From assembly GCA_964641965.1 (NCBI GenBank), contig CAZXLD010000009.1, positions 47,697 through 111,696 on the forward strand: 64,000 nucleotides of DNA, given 5' to 3'. Positions 8,004 to 16,223 of the stretch are shown in pieces. Position 1 is the first letter of the stretch, and each line of letters begins with the position of its first letter. A program made the position numbers and the translations under genes. This stretch comes from JAJDFU01 sp964641965. Its GTDB lineage: Bacteria; Bacteroidota; Bacteroidia; Chitinophagales; Saprospiraceae. The notes beneath the pieces were generated by a model. That model did not search any database. It saw nothing but the letters and a program-made list of their open reading frames with translations, and was not told where the DNA came from.

Positions 8004-8690
8004 ATGAACACATCAACCAATCAGCCACTTCAGTTCTTGCTGCAGTTTTCTTTATTTGAAAGTTGTACGAAAGACGAACTCGAACGCCTCGCCAGCGGTA
8101 TATCTGTAAAGCAATATCAACGATACGAACTAATTTTTGAAGAAGGTGAACCTGCTGATAAAGTTTACTTTTTGGTAAAAGGCAATGTGAAACGTGCTTC
8201 CTATTCCGACCAGGGTAGAGAAGTGATCAAAGAAATTCTCCATCCAATATCCATGTTTGGGGAATTAAGCCTGGTAAATCATTCTCTTCGTAAAGACTTT
8301 ACACAAGTCATCAGCGATGAGGCTAAAATAATGATCATCACCCGAAAAGATCTGATTCGGCTGATGAAGGTCAACCCCAATTGGAGTCTCCACCTAATGC
8401 ACTGGTTTGCTCAGCGCCTTCGACAGACGGAATCCAAGCTGGAGTCCATGATTAGCAAGGACGCCCGCGATCGGATTATTGAGTTTTTAAAGGAAACGGC
8501 CAACCGACAAGGGCGTAAGGTAGGCTTAGAAACCTTGATCAAGCATAGCCTTACCCAGCAGGACATAGCCAATATGACAGGCACCTCCCGGCAAACTGTC
8601 ACTTCGGTTTTAAATGAACTGCGACGGTCTAACCATATCTACTTCAACCGAAGAAGTATTTTGATCCGGGACGTTGAAAAGCTTGGCTAA
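8004..8690 (+). CDS. Crp/Fnr-family transcription regulator
   Basis: A 228-aa regulator. Residues about 15-130 form a cyclic-nucleotide-binding-type beta roll (YELIFEEGEPADKVYFLVKGNVKRA, then MFGELSLVNHSLRKDFTQVISDEAKIMII). A dimerisation helix follows, and the C-terminal winged helix has its recognition helix in LTQQDIANMTGTSRQTVTSVLNELRRSNHI (about 180-210). There are no N-terminal cysteines for an Fe-S cluster, so it is not a classical oxygen-sensing FNR. The canonical cAMP-contact RxS pair is not evident, and the ligand is unknown. The gene diverges from dinB and overlaps the convergent RNase Z gene by 4 bp. Target genes cannot be told from the sequence. Confidence 0.88.
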   Translation: MNTSTNQPLQFLLQFSLFESCTKDELERLASGISVKQYQRYELIFEEGEPADKVYFLVKGNVKRASYSDQGREVIKEILHPISMFGELSLVNHSLRKDFTQVISDEAKIMIITRKDLIRLMKVNPNWSLHLMHWFAQRLRQTESKLESMISKDARDRIIEFLKETANRQGRKVGLETLIKHSLTQQDIANMTGTSRQTVTSVLNELRRSNHIYFNRRSILIRDVEKLG

Positions 8691-9640
8691 TGGAGTAGTG
8701 ATTTCACCACTGGGTCCTTCCCAGCTGGATGGACTTGTATTTGCATGCCATCTTGACCGATCAGGGTATTCGGAAAAATCGCCCTGGCTTCCCTAGCAAA
8801 ACAGTCTAGGTCTTTGTATCGAATAGAATAATGCCCAAGCAATAGCCAATTGGCTTTAGATGCGAATGCCAAGCTGGCTGCTTGACTTGCGGTGGAATGC
8901 AGGGTAGCATTTGCAAGCGCTAGGTGCTCATCACAGAAGGTCGCTTCGTGGTATAACAGATCAACACCTGCTAACTTGTGCTGCAAGTCGGGTAAGTATT
9001 GGGTATCAGTGATAAAAGCATAGGACCTGGGCGGAACAGCTTCCTGAGTAGCTTCTTCTGCAGACAATTGGACGCCGGATGGAAGAATAATATCTTCACC
9101 TGCTTTAAGGGCAATGATCTGATGGGTATCCAAATTGTGTGCTGCGATCACCTCTGGCCTCATATTTCTTGGCCTTACTTTTTCTTTTAACAGATATCCA
9201 ACGGTTGGCAGGCGGTGGGATAGCGGGATCGCCTCCACAGTCAATTGCTGGTCTTTCATCACAATAGATGGCCTTGTCGTATCAACTGGGTGCACGAAAT
9301 CTAGGAAGTCGTACTGGGAGGATGTTAATTCGCTAAACACCTCCAATATTTTCTTTAGGCCGGCAGGGCCATGCAAGCTCAAAGGACGGCTTCGCTGTTG
9401 AAGGGACATTGAATTTAACAGCCCAACCAATCCCAGGATATGATCTCCATGTAAATGGGAAATGAATATATGCTCAATGCGATGCGACCGGAATCCAAAT
9501 TGTTGCAGGCGAACTTGTACACCTTCCCCACAATCAAAAAGGAATAATCTACCCTCAACATCCAAGAGTTGAGCAGTTGTAAATCGGTTGGGAAGCGGTA
9601 CGGCCGAACTCGTACCCAGAAGGGTTAAATGGAAACGCAT
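8687..9640 (-). CDS. rnz: Ribonuclease Z (tRNA 3' endonuclease)
   Basis: A 317-aa metallo-beta-lactamase-fold nuclease of the short RNase Z type. It shows the N-terminal LLGTSSAVPLPNRFTTAQLL, the zinc motif HLHGDHILGLVGLL (HxHxDH, about residue 64), the DTQY metal site (about 210), HEATF (about 230) and the final LLGHYSIRY histidine motif. It cuts pre-tRNAs after the discriminator base. This matters here because the tRNA-Lys gene has no encoded CCA. It shares direction with the STAS-domain gene, which ends 26 bp upstream of its start, so the two probably form an operon, a pairing seen in other Bacteroidota. Confidence 0.94.
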   Translation of the reverse strand: MRFHLTLLGTSSAVPLPNRFTTAQLLDVEGRLFLFDCGEGVQVRLQQFGFRSHRIEHIFISHLHGDHILGLVGLLNSMSLQQRSRPLSLHGPAGLKKILEVFSELTSSQYDFLDFVHPVDTTRPSIVMKDQQLTVEAIPLSHRLPTVGYLLKEKVRPRNMRPEVIAAHNLDTHQIIALKAGEDIILPSGVQLSAEEATQEAVPPRSYAFITDTQYLPDLQHKLAGVDLLYHEATFCDEHLALANATLHSTASQAASLAFASKANWLLLGHYSIRYKDLDCFAREARAIFPNTLIGQDGMQIQVHPAGKDPVVKSLLH

Positions 9641-9665
9641 GCTTGCGTTCTCCTGCTATGCTGAT

Positions 9666-10049
9666 CTATTCGCCTTCGCCCTCACTGTTCAACTCCCGTT
9701 CGATCTCTTCCATAAAAACAAAGTCAATCGATTCGGATACAGTAGGAATTAACGTCAATACAGAATCCAGTTTGGAGATCTCGATCAGCTTCTTTACGTT
9801 GTTGGATTCTAGTCCCGTAAGAACAAAGCTGCCCAAATCTTTCCACAATCGATTGGCCGTCAAAATGGCACTTAATCCGGAAGAATCTACAAAACGCACA
9901 TCTGAAAGATCAAGGATCAGGTTGGCAACACCCTCGTTGGCGAGGATGACAAATTCCGACTTCAATTCAGGAGCTATCAGCGAATTCAGATTTTCTTCCT
10001 TCAGGGAAAAAACAGTGTACTTTTCTTGCTTATCTACAGCGTACTTCAT
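9666..10049 (-). CDS. STAS-domain protein, anti-sigma-factor antagonist type
   Basis: A 127-aa single STAS domain. I take ATG at 10049 (MKYAVDKQEKYTVFSL), which starts directly in the first strand; the longer form upstream adds an unlike stretch. The key loop reads LILDLSDVRFVDSSGLSAIL: the DSSG serine is the phosphorylation site of SpoIIAA/RsbV-type antagonists. The C-terminal residues (EEIERELNSEGEGE) are acidic and probably disordered. Partners would be a GHKL-type kinase/anti-sigma protein, but none is in the window, so its circuit is unknown. It lies immediately upstream of rnz. Confidence 0.88.
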   Translation of the reverse strand: MKYAVDKQEKYTVFSLKEENLNSLIAPELKSEFVILANEGVANLILDLSDVRFVDSSGLSAILTANRLWKDLGSFVLTGLESNNVKKLIEISKLDSVLTLIPTVSESIDFVFMEEIERELNSEGEGE

Positions 10050-10599
10050 TGGTTTTTTATGTAGACCTTTGCTAATCAAAAGCCCGTTTCTCGGCAAAAA
10101 TACCAATTCAACAGCTATCTACCCAACCTGTTTTATCGTTCTGGTGTTGATATATTTCGTTAAACCGCAGCACTCGTTAGTTAAGTATGTCTGTCGTTGA
10201 TAAAGGAACCACCGGTCCAAAGGGATGGAACAGAGGATACCTTTTCCTCTTCCGACTCGTTTTAAAGCGGTATAGATGCACGTAGGTGCAGCGTGATAAC
10301 TTCCATGAACGAGATGGCAGAGAATGGATTGATATAATATCTCCAGGTACATGTTGTTGGATGTTTAGTCGGTTGACCCTTGCGGAAAGTGGTTCACTTC
10401 TTTTTTGGAAGCGGACCGAGCAATACATAGAAAGCGAGTTAGCACAATTGAGGAAGATCAGCCGATAAAAAATCAGTTAGCATCCAGGATTAGGTTCATT
10501 CCTCAAGTTGTACCAGGAACTATCCAAATTCAACCTCTGAACTGTTCGCCTAAAGCGATTGTTATCAAAACGTTCCTAATGGGGTAAGACAGAGATGGT
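10050..10599. other. Long non-coding interval before clpC
   Basis: About 550 bp separate the divergent STAS and clpC genes. The short reading frames here have no codon pattern or recognisable domain. I see a small TGCAC-GTAG-GTGCA hairpin at 10277-10290 but no tRNA, RNase P, SRP or tmRNA signature. Confidence 0.5.
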
Positions 10600-10623
10600 A
10601 AAAATCAGCTTGGCCTGATTTTT
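10600..10623. terminator. Perfect 9-bp terminator-like hairpin upstream of clpC
   Basis: AAAAATCAG and CTGATTTTT flank a 6-nt loop, with A/T tails on both sides, so it could act in either direction. It lies about 50 bp ahead of the clpC promoter and probably isolates clpC from upstream transcription. Confidence 0.6.
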
Positions 10624-10672
10624 GCATATCGGAAAGAGGGATGAATATGTCCTACTCATTTCACTGAAAGAC

Positions 10673-10704
10673 TTTGTATTCTTAGTGGATTAGCACTAAT
10701 ATTG
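10673..10704 (+). promoter_or_regulatory. Promoter for clpC
   Basis: TTTG (10673-10676), 20 bp, then TAATATTG (10697-10704), one mismatch from TAnnTTTG, 23 bp before the clpC ATG. No CtsR-type heptad operator is visible. Confidence 0.6.
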
Positions 10705-10727
10705 TTTAGTACAGGTAACAGAATAAA

Positions 10728-13286
10728 ATGAATAACAACAGAAAATTTTCCCCTAAAGTCAAGCAGGTTATGGTAAACAGCCGCAATGAGGCCATCCAGA
10801 TGGGGCACGACTTCATCGGGACTGAGCACTTGCTGTTGGGTATCGTAGCCGAAGATGAGAGCCTCGCAGTTCGAGTTCTCGATTCTTTGGAGGTGGATCC
10901 GGACGAACTCCGGCAAACGGTTCAGGAATCAGTTCAGCGGCTCCCGTCTTCAAAGACAAGGCTAAATGTGGGCAATATACCTTTGGATAAAAATGCGGAG
11001 AAAGTACTCAAAGTCACCTTTCTGGAGGCCAAGATGTTGAAAAATGAGGAGATCCAGCCTGAACATTTAATTCTATCCATTTTAAAACACCACGACAATC
11101 CTGCTTCTCGAATCCTGCATCAATTTGATATTGACTACGAGATTTATAAGGCGGAATTGGAGTATGTTAAGCAGGAGCAAGACTTCACTCATCAGGGTGA
11201 TGCGTTGGCACAGGCACCTTCCGATCAAGATGAACCTTTTGAAGAGGAAGAGGAAAGCCAAGGTGGACGGTACCAACAACGCAAAGGTAATACCAAGTCT
11301 CGCACCCCGGTTCTAGATAATTTCGGTAGAGATATCACCAAACTGGCGGAAGAAGACAAGCTTGACCCAATCATCGGTCGAGAGAATGAGATTGAGCGGG
11401 TTTCCCAAATCCTGAGCCGGCGGAAGAAGAATAATCCCATATTAATCGGTGAACCTGGAGTTGGTAAAACTGCTATTGTAGAAGGTTTAGCCCTTCGAAT
11501 TATCCAGCGTAAGGTGTCCAGAACGCTTTTCAATAAACGGATTGTGATGTTGGACCTGGCTGCTCTGGTAGCAGGTACGAAATACCGGGGCCAATTTGAA
11601 GAGCGGATGAAGGCTATCATGAATGAATTGGAAAAATCAAGAGATGTAATCCTGTTCATTGATGAGATTCACACTATTGTCGGTGCGGGTGGTGCTACCG
11701 GTTCGCTTGATGCATCCAATATCTTCAAGCCTGCCCTGGCTCGAGGAGAGCTGCAATGTATTGGTGCCTCTACCCTAGATGAGTACCGCCAGCATATTGA
11801 AAAAGACGGTGCTCTCGACCGGAGGTTCCAAAAAGTAATGGTAGATCCGCCTTCTGCTGAAGAAGCCGTCCATATTCTCGAAAATATCAAGCCGAAATAC
11901 GAGGACTTCCACAATGTGGAGTACTCTGACGAAGCTGTCAAAGCATGTGTCAAGCTAAGTGACCGCTACATTAGCGATCGTTTTCTGCCCGACAAGGCTA
12001 TTGATGTGCTCGACGAAGTTGGTGCTCGGACGCATTTGAAAAACATCCACGTGCCTAAACATATTGAGGACCTGGAGAAGAGCATTGAAGACCTAAAGGA
12101 ACAAAAGAATCAGGCTGTCAAAAATCAGCAGTATGAAAAAGCGGCAGATCTGAGGGACAAAGAATCCAAATTGGTACGCCAACTGGAATTCGCAAAGGTT
12201 CAGTGGGAAGAAGAAGCCAAGACCAAGAAATATCCGGTCAATGAAGAGGCTATCGCTGAAGTAGTTTCCATGATGACCGGGATTCCGGTCAATCGAGTGG
12301 CTCAAAGTGAAGGTAAGCGCCTGGTGGATATGGAGACAGACCTCCAAAAGGTAATTATCGGCCAGGATGAAGCCATCAAAAAAATCACCAAGGCCATTCA
12401 GCGTAATCGAGTAGGCCTTAAGGACCCATCCAAGCCTATCGGCTCCTTTATTTTCCTGGGCCCTACCGGTGTCGGTAAAACCGAGTTGGCCAAAGCACTT
12501 GCCCGCTATTTGTTCGATTCCGAAGATGCACTTGTTCGGATTGACATGAGTGAGTACATGGAGAAGTTTTCCGTCAGCCGCTTGATCGGTGCTCCTCCGG
12601 GCTACGTTGGATATGAAGAAGGAGGCCAGTTGACAGAGCGGGTTCGTCGTAAGCCATACTCGGTTATCCTGTTGGATGAAATTGAGAAAGCGCATCCGGA
12701 TGTGTATAATATCTTGTTACAGGTATTAGATGATGGGCAATTAACTGATGGCTTGGGTCGCAAAGTAGACTTTAAGAATTCATTGGTTATCATGACCTCA
12801 AATATCGGGGTCCGTCAGTTGAAAGATTTCGGTCAGGGTGTGGGTTTTGCGACTAAAGCAAGACAGGATGCCTCTGGTGAATACTCCAAAGGTGTTATTC
12901 AAAACGCGCTGAAGAGAACCTTCTCCCCTGAATTCCTGAATCGGATTGACGATGTGATCATTTTCAATAGCCTGGATCAGGATGATATATCAAGGATCAT
13001 TGACATTACCCTGAAGGACTTGTATTCCAGACTTGGTGGAATGAATTACGAGTTAATCTTGTCTGATGACGCCAAGAGTTTATTGGCAGAAAAAGGCTTT
13101 GATCCGCAATTTGGAGCTCGTCCCCTACATCGGGCCATCCAGAAATATCTGGAAGATCCGCTAGCAGAATTTATCTTGAATGAAAACCCTGCAGACGGCA
13201 GCCGCCTGAAAGCATTGGTTAAAGAAGGAGAAGAAGCACTTGAAATTCTGCTGGAAGAGCAGGTGAATACCGATATCAAAAAGTAA
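10728..13286 (+). CDS. clpC: ATP-dependent Clp protease ATP-binding subunit ClpC
   Basis: An 852-aa Hsp100 unfoldase that feeds proteins to ClpP. The two Clp-N repeats lie in residues 1-150 and a charged linker around 165-195. AAA+ module 1 has Walker A GEPGVGKT (about 245) and Walker B VILFIDEIHT. A short middle segment carries a UVR-like coil (about 455-495, YEKAADLRDKESKL), and AAA+ module 2 has GPTGVGKTE (about 583) and VILLDEIEKAH. The short middle domain separates it from ClpB. Among chaperone genes it stands alone here: no mcsA, mcsB or ctsR neighbours as in Firmicutes. A probable terminator follows at 13309-13340, before infC. Confidence 0.95.
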   Translation: MNNNRKFSPKVKQVMVNSRNEAIQMGHDFIGTEHLLLGIVAEDESLAVRVLDSLEVDPDELRQTVQESVQRLPSSKTRLNVGNIPLDKNAEKVLKVTFLEAKMLKNEEIQPEHLILSILKHHDNPASRILHQFDIDYEIYKAELEYVKQEQDFTHQGDALAQAPSDQDEPFEEEEESQGGRYQQRKGNTKSRTPVLDNFGRDITKLAEEDKLDPIIGRENEIERVSQILSRRKKNNPILIGEPGVGKTAIVEGLALRIIQRKVSRTLFNKRIVMLDLAALVAGTKYRGQFEERMKAIMNELEKSRDVILFIDEIHTIVGAGGATGSLDASNIFKPALARGELQCIGASTLDEYRQHIEKDGALDRRFQKVMVDPPSAEEAVHILENIKPKYEDFHNVEYSDEAVKACVKLSDRYISDRFLPDKAIDVLDEVGARTHLKNIHVPKHIEDLEKSIEDLKEQKNQAVKNQQYEKAADLRDKESKLVRQLEFAKVQWEEEAKTKKYPVNEEAIAEVVSMMTGIPVNRVAQSEGKRLVDMETDLQKVIIGQDEAIKKITKAIQRNRVGLKDPSKPIGSFIFLGPTGVGKTELAKALARYLFDSEDALVRIDMSEYMEKFSVSRLIGAPPGYVGYEEGGQLTERVRRKPYSVILLDEIEKAHPDVYNILLQVLDDGQLTDGLGRKVDFKNSLVIMTSNIGVRQLKDFGQGVGFATKARQDASGEYSKGVIQNALKRTFSPEFLNRIDDVIIFNSLDQDDISRIIDITLKDLYSRLGGMNYELILSDDAKSLLAEKGFDPQFGARPLHRAIQKYLEDPLAEFILNENPADGSRLKALVKEGEEALEILLEEQVNTDIKK

Positions 13287-13308
13287 ATTTGTGTTCGTAG
13301 GGTAAAAT

Positions 13309-13340
13309 AAAGTACACTTGTTGACAACAGGTGTACTTTT
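13309..13340 (+). terminator. Terminator of clpC
   Basis: AAAGTACAC pairs with GTGTACTTT over a 13-nt loop, followed by a short T-run. It separates clpC from the infC operon. Confidence 0.55.
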
Positions 13341-13409
13341 CCCGTTAACGGACATACGGTTATGGCTACAGGCGATGACCCTTACTATTATATAATTAAA
13401 ACCATTGTA

Positions 13410-14003
13410 TTGAGTAGAAGACCTAGAAGGCAACCCACAAGAAGGGATTTACGTCCAAAACATCGAATTAATGATTACATCCGGGTACCGGAGGTAAGAC
13501 TCGTAGGTGAAAATTTGGAGGAAGTGAGCAAAACCGTCGGAAAACAGCTAAAACCCGGCGAAGTATATGCCACCAAAGATGTCAAAGGCTGGGCTAATCA
13601 GATGGAACTTGACCTGGTGGAGATATCTCCCAATGCAAAGCCTCCTGTAGTTCGAATCATTGACTACAAGAAGTTCCTTTACGATAAGAAGAAAAAAGAA
13701 AAAGAATTAAAGGCCAACCAAGTAAAAACGGTGGTCAAGGAAATTCGCTTCGGCCCTAACACAGACGATCACGATTTTGAATTCAAACTTCGCCACGCCA
13801 AAAAATTCCTGGAGGAAGGTGCCAAGGTGAAAGCCTATGTGCAGTTCCGTGGTCGAACGATTGTCTTTAAAGACCGGGGGGAACTGCTGCTATTGAAATT
13901 CCTCAAGGAATTGGAAGAGTTTGGAGCTGCAGAAGCCCTACCCAAAATGGAAGGCCGGCGGATGATCGTGATGGTCACCCCTAAAAAAGCAAAGAAAAGT
14001 TAA
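13410..14003 (+). CDS. infC: Translation initiation factor IF-3
   Basis: IF-3 binds the 30S subunit, keeps it free of 50S and checks the start codon. The N-terminal domain (HRINDYIRVPEVRLVGEN...DLVEISPNAKPPVVRIIDYKKFLYDKKKK) and the C-terminal domain (KEIRFGPNTDDHDFEFKLRHAKKFLEEGAKVKAYVQFRGR) are complete. Start choice: no ATG lies near the conserved N-terminus. TTG at 13410 gives MSRRPRRQPTRRDLRPKHRIND, typical of this phylum, and an ATT lies two codons before it. The only ATG, at 13362, adds 16 unlike residues. A weak non-AUG start is the known basis of infC self-control in E. coli and may apply here. It leads the infC-rpmI-rplT operon. Confidence 0.92.
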   Translation: MSRRPRRQPTRRDLRPKHRINDYIRVPEVRLVGENLEEVSKTVGKQLKPGEVYATKDVKGWANQMELDLVEISPNAKPPVVRIIDYKKFLYDKKKKEKELKANQVKTVVKEIRFGPNTDDHDFEFKLRHAKKFLEEGAKVKAYVQFRGRTIVFKDRGELLLLKFLKELEEFGAAEALPKMEGRRMIVMVTPKKAKKS

Positions 14004-14034
14004 GATGCCCTATTCGGAGTATTTTAATTTTACC

Positions 14035-14042
14035 TACCTTTG
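14035..14042 (+). promoter_or_regulatory. Possible -7 element (TACCTTTG) between infC and rpmI
   Basis: TACCTTTG matches TAnnTTTG and lies 25 bp before the rpmI start. A clear TTTG at the expected -33 distance is lacking, so an extra promoter for the ribosomal protein genes is only possible. Confidence 0.35.
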
Positions 14043-14066
14043 CACTCCGTTCAAAATATTTACGTG

Positions 14067-14261
14067 ATGCCTAAGATGAAGACGCATTCCAGTGCTAAGA
14101 AGCGTTTCAAAGTAACTGGATCCGGAAAAGTAAAGCGATTTCAGGCGAACACTTCGCACATGATGCGGAACAAGAGCAAGAAAGCCAAGCTTCGCCTGCG
14201 CGATGCAGCTCTTGTAAGTGAAGCTGATGAAAAGCGAATCAAGCGCATGCTTTGCAAATAG
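14067..14261 (+). CDS. rpmI: 50S ribosomal protein L35
   Basis: A 64-aa basic protein starting MPKMKTHSSAKKRFKVTGSGKVKR, the universal bL35 signature; ATG at 14067 is fixed by that N-terminus. The middle and C-terminus (HMMRNKSKKAKLRLRDAALVSEADEKRIKRMLCK) are normal for Bacteroidota. It is the second gene of the infC-rpmI-rplT operon, which in other bacteria is controlled by L20 binding to its own mRNA. Confidence 0.97.
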   Translation: MPKMKTHSSAKKRFKVTGSGKVKRFQANTSHMMRNKSKKAKLRLRDAALVSEADEKRIKRMLCK

Positions 14262-14340
14262 AAATTGAACTTATTTTTTAACGAGAATACAGGTTAAAGT
14301 TCCTTCATTGGGCCCTGTATTGCACTAAAAATCATCAGAT

Positions 14341-14685
14341 ATGCCAAGGTCAGTTAACTCAGTGGCTTCGCGCCGCCGGCGCAAAAAGATTTTGAAAGCC
14401 GCGAAAGGCTATTTCGGTGCTCGAAAGAATGTGTACACTGTTGCCAAAAACAGTGTAGAAAAAGCCCTCCAGTACGCTTACCGGGATAGACGGCAAAAAA
14501 AGCGTGCCTTTCGTCGGCTGTGGATCGCACGTATCAATGCAGCGGCTCGGATCAATGGATTATCCTATTCCAGGTTTATGCACCAGTTAAAGGAAAACGA
14601 TATCCAACTGAATCGAAAAGTTCTAGCCGACCTGGCGATGAACCATCCCGAAGCTTTCAAAGCAGTAGTGGATACGGTTAAGTAA
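14341..14685 (+). CDS. rplT: 50S ribosomal protein L20
   Basis: A 114-aa protein with the bL20 hallmarks: MPRSVNSVASRRRRKKILKAAKGYFGARKNVYTVAKN at the start and RDRRQKKRAFRRLWIARINAAARINGLSYSRFM in the middle. It is needed for early assembly of the 50S subunit by binding 23S rRNA. It closes the operon, 79 bp after rpmI, and is followed by a strong terminator. In E. coli and Bacillus L20 represses this operon; the spacer before it (14262-14340) is AT-rich and I do not see a clear pseudoknot mimic. Confidence 0.97.
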   Translation: MPRSVNSVASRRRRKKILKAAKGYFGARKNVYTVAKNSVEKALQYAYRDRRQKKRAFRRLWIARINAAARINGLSYSRFMHQLKENDIQLNRKVLADLAMNHPEAFKAVVDTVK

Positions 14686-14712
14686 GAAATTCAAGATTTT
14701 ACCTGTAAATAG

Positions 14713-14741
14713 AGCCTGGGTATAATACCCGGGCTTTTTTT
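14713..14741 (+). terminator. Rho-independent terminator of the infC-rpmI-rplT operon
   Basis: AGCCTGGGTA pairs with TACCCGGGCT around a TAA loop, followed by seven T. Confidence 0.85.
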
Positions 14742-14934
14742 GCCCCCTTTTAAGCCCTTCACACCAGAACCTTCAGATTAACCCCCACCCTGAGACAGCT
14801 CCTGTTAGAATCCCACTACTACCACAAATACGAGCAAGAGGTTTTTGAGTGCTAAAAACCATTCCTGAAGGATCATTTTCTCCTTGAATTGGGATTAAAA
14901 TAAAAACGATAACTTAGGCGAAATATCCCATTTC

Positions 14935-16194
14935 ATGACTTCTGTTGAAATATTGGATACCCTCATCCAAACACACACTACTGAAATCTACCTCCGAGTA
15001 GGGCAGCGAAATGTATACATACGCGAACTTCAACACCTTCTAAATACGCTGGGATTCGGACCTCAGATTAATTACCATCTATTTGGCGCAACTGGTTTCT
15101 ACGATCAAGGGACCATGCGAGCAGTACAAAGCTATGGGGCCCGAATCGGATTCCCCTCCGATGGCAGGCAGGTAACAGAAGTAATCCTCAGGTCTATGAT
15201 TAATACGGCCTTGCGAGGATCACCCATCCGCCCCATTCCCAGCCAACCCACCAACCCACCTCCAACTGACTCCACCCAAGCCCTTCAAAAACGGGATGAA
15301 GGCGATCAGCTCTGGATATCCGATGGCCAGGACCAGGTTCGGTTATTCAAAAGAGGCAATGGGTATGCCTACTGGGGAAAGATTACCATCCAACAGGTGG
15401 TAGACCGCAATCGCTCCTTGCTACTGCAATTAGGAATAAGCAACTCTGCCTTGAACGTTATCAAGTCCGTTTCGGAAAATGAAGGAAAACTGGACGCTCT
15501 GAATTCGCACGATCAGGCATTCTTTAGCTATGGAATCTTTCAGTGGACGCTCGGAGCCGGTTCGGGGGAAGGAGAGCTACCTGCGCTACTAAAAAAGATC
15601 AAGACGAGCTATCCATCCACATTTCAGCAGTATTTCGGAAAACACGGAATAGACATTCACCCCTCCACCAACGATAAAACCGGCTTACTTAGGCTTAACC
15701 AGGTTACGATAGACCAACCCCAGGAAAAAGAACAATTTCGAAAAGCAGACTGGGCTTTTCACTTTTGGAAAGCCGCCCAGCAATCGCAGATACAGGCCGT
15801 TCAAATTGAACATGCCCTATCTCGATTACGCGATTTCTATTGGAGTTCTTCGCCAAAATACGCTATCAATGGATTGCCCCTTTCCAATATCATCACTTCT
15901 GAATACGGGGTCGCTCTTTTGTTGGACAACCATGTCAATCGACCCAACTACGTAAAACCCTGTGTTCAATTAGCAATGGAACGAACGGGATTATTCAACC
16001 CCTTCAATTGGAGCACAGCTGAGGAAAGCCAAGTACTCACAGCCTATCTGAATATACGAATCACCTACACCACGGGAACAGCCAAGCCTATGACCGATGC
16101 CAATACCCGAGCACAAAAAACGCGACGTTATGTGGATCAGGGCATAATTTCAGATCGAAGAGGTTCCTTTATCTTTTCGGAAAATTTTGTCTGA
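14935..16194 (+). CDS. Peptidoglycan-binding, lysozyme-like protein without signal peptide
   Basis: A 419-aa protein. Residues about 20-95 form a PG_binding_1 fold (VGQRNVYIRELQHLLNTLGFG...GFYDQGTMRAVQSYGARIGFPSDGRQV). A Pro-rich linker (about 100-112) follows. The second half holds a helical domain with KSVSENEGKLDALNSHDQAFFSYGIFQWTLG (about 178-208), whose Glu-x-n-Asp...SyGiFQW pattern resembles the active site of lysozyme and chitosanase-type glycosidases. No signal peptide or membrane segment is present. Known proteins with this layout without a signal occur as baseplate or cargo enzymes of contractile injection systems and phages, but no such gene is nearby. The enzyme role is inferred from the motif; confidence in the peptidoglycan-binding fold is good. 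Confidence 0.6.
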   Translation: MTSVEILDTLIQTHTTEIYLRVGQRNVYIRELQHLLNTLGFGPQINYHLFGATGFYDQGTMRAVQSYGARIGFPSDGRQVTEVILRSMINTALRGSPIRPIPSQPTNPPPTDSTQALQKRDEGDQLWISDGQDQVRLFKRGNGYAYWGKITIQQVVDRNRSLLLQLGISNSALNVIKSVSENEGKLDALNSHDQAFFSYGIFQWTLGAGSGEGELPALLKKIKTSYPSTFQQYFGKHGIDIHPSTNDKTGLLRLNQVTIDQPQEKEQFRKADWAFHFWKAAQQSQIQAVQIEHALSRLRDFYWSSSPKYAINGLPLSNIITSEYGVALLLDNHVNRPNYVKPCVQLAMERTGLFNPFNWSTAEESQVLTAYLNIRITYTTGTAKPMTDANTRAQKTRRYVDQGIISDRRGSFIFSENFV

Positions 16195-16223
16195 AAAGTA
16201 TTTCAATTAGGTTGATTCCTGTT

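Noticed and set aside
10119..10587. Short frames in the interval before clpC
   Set aside because: Rich in rare residues, overlapping on both strands, no starts in good context and no homology that I recognise.
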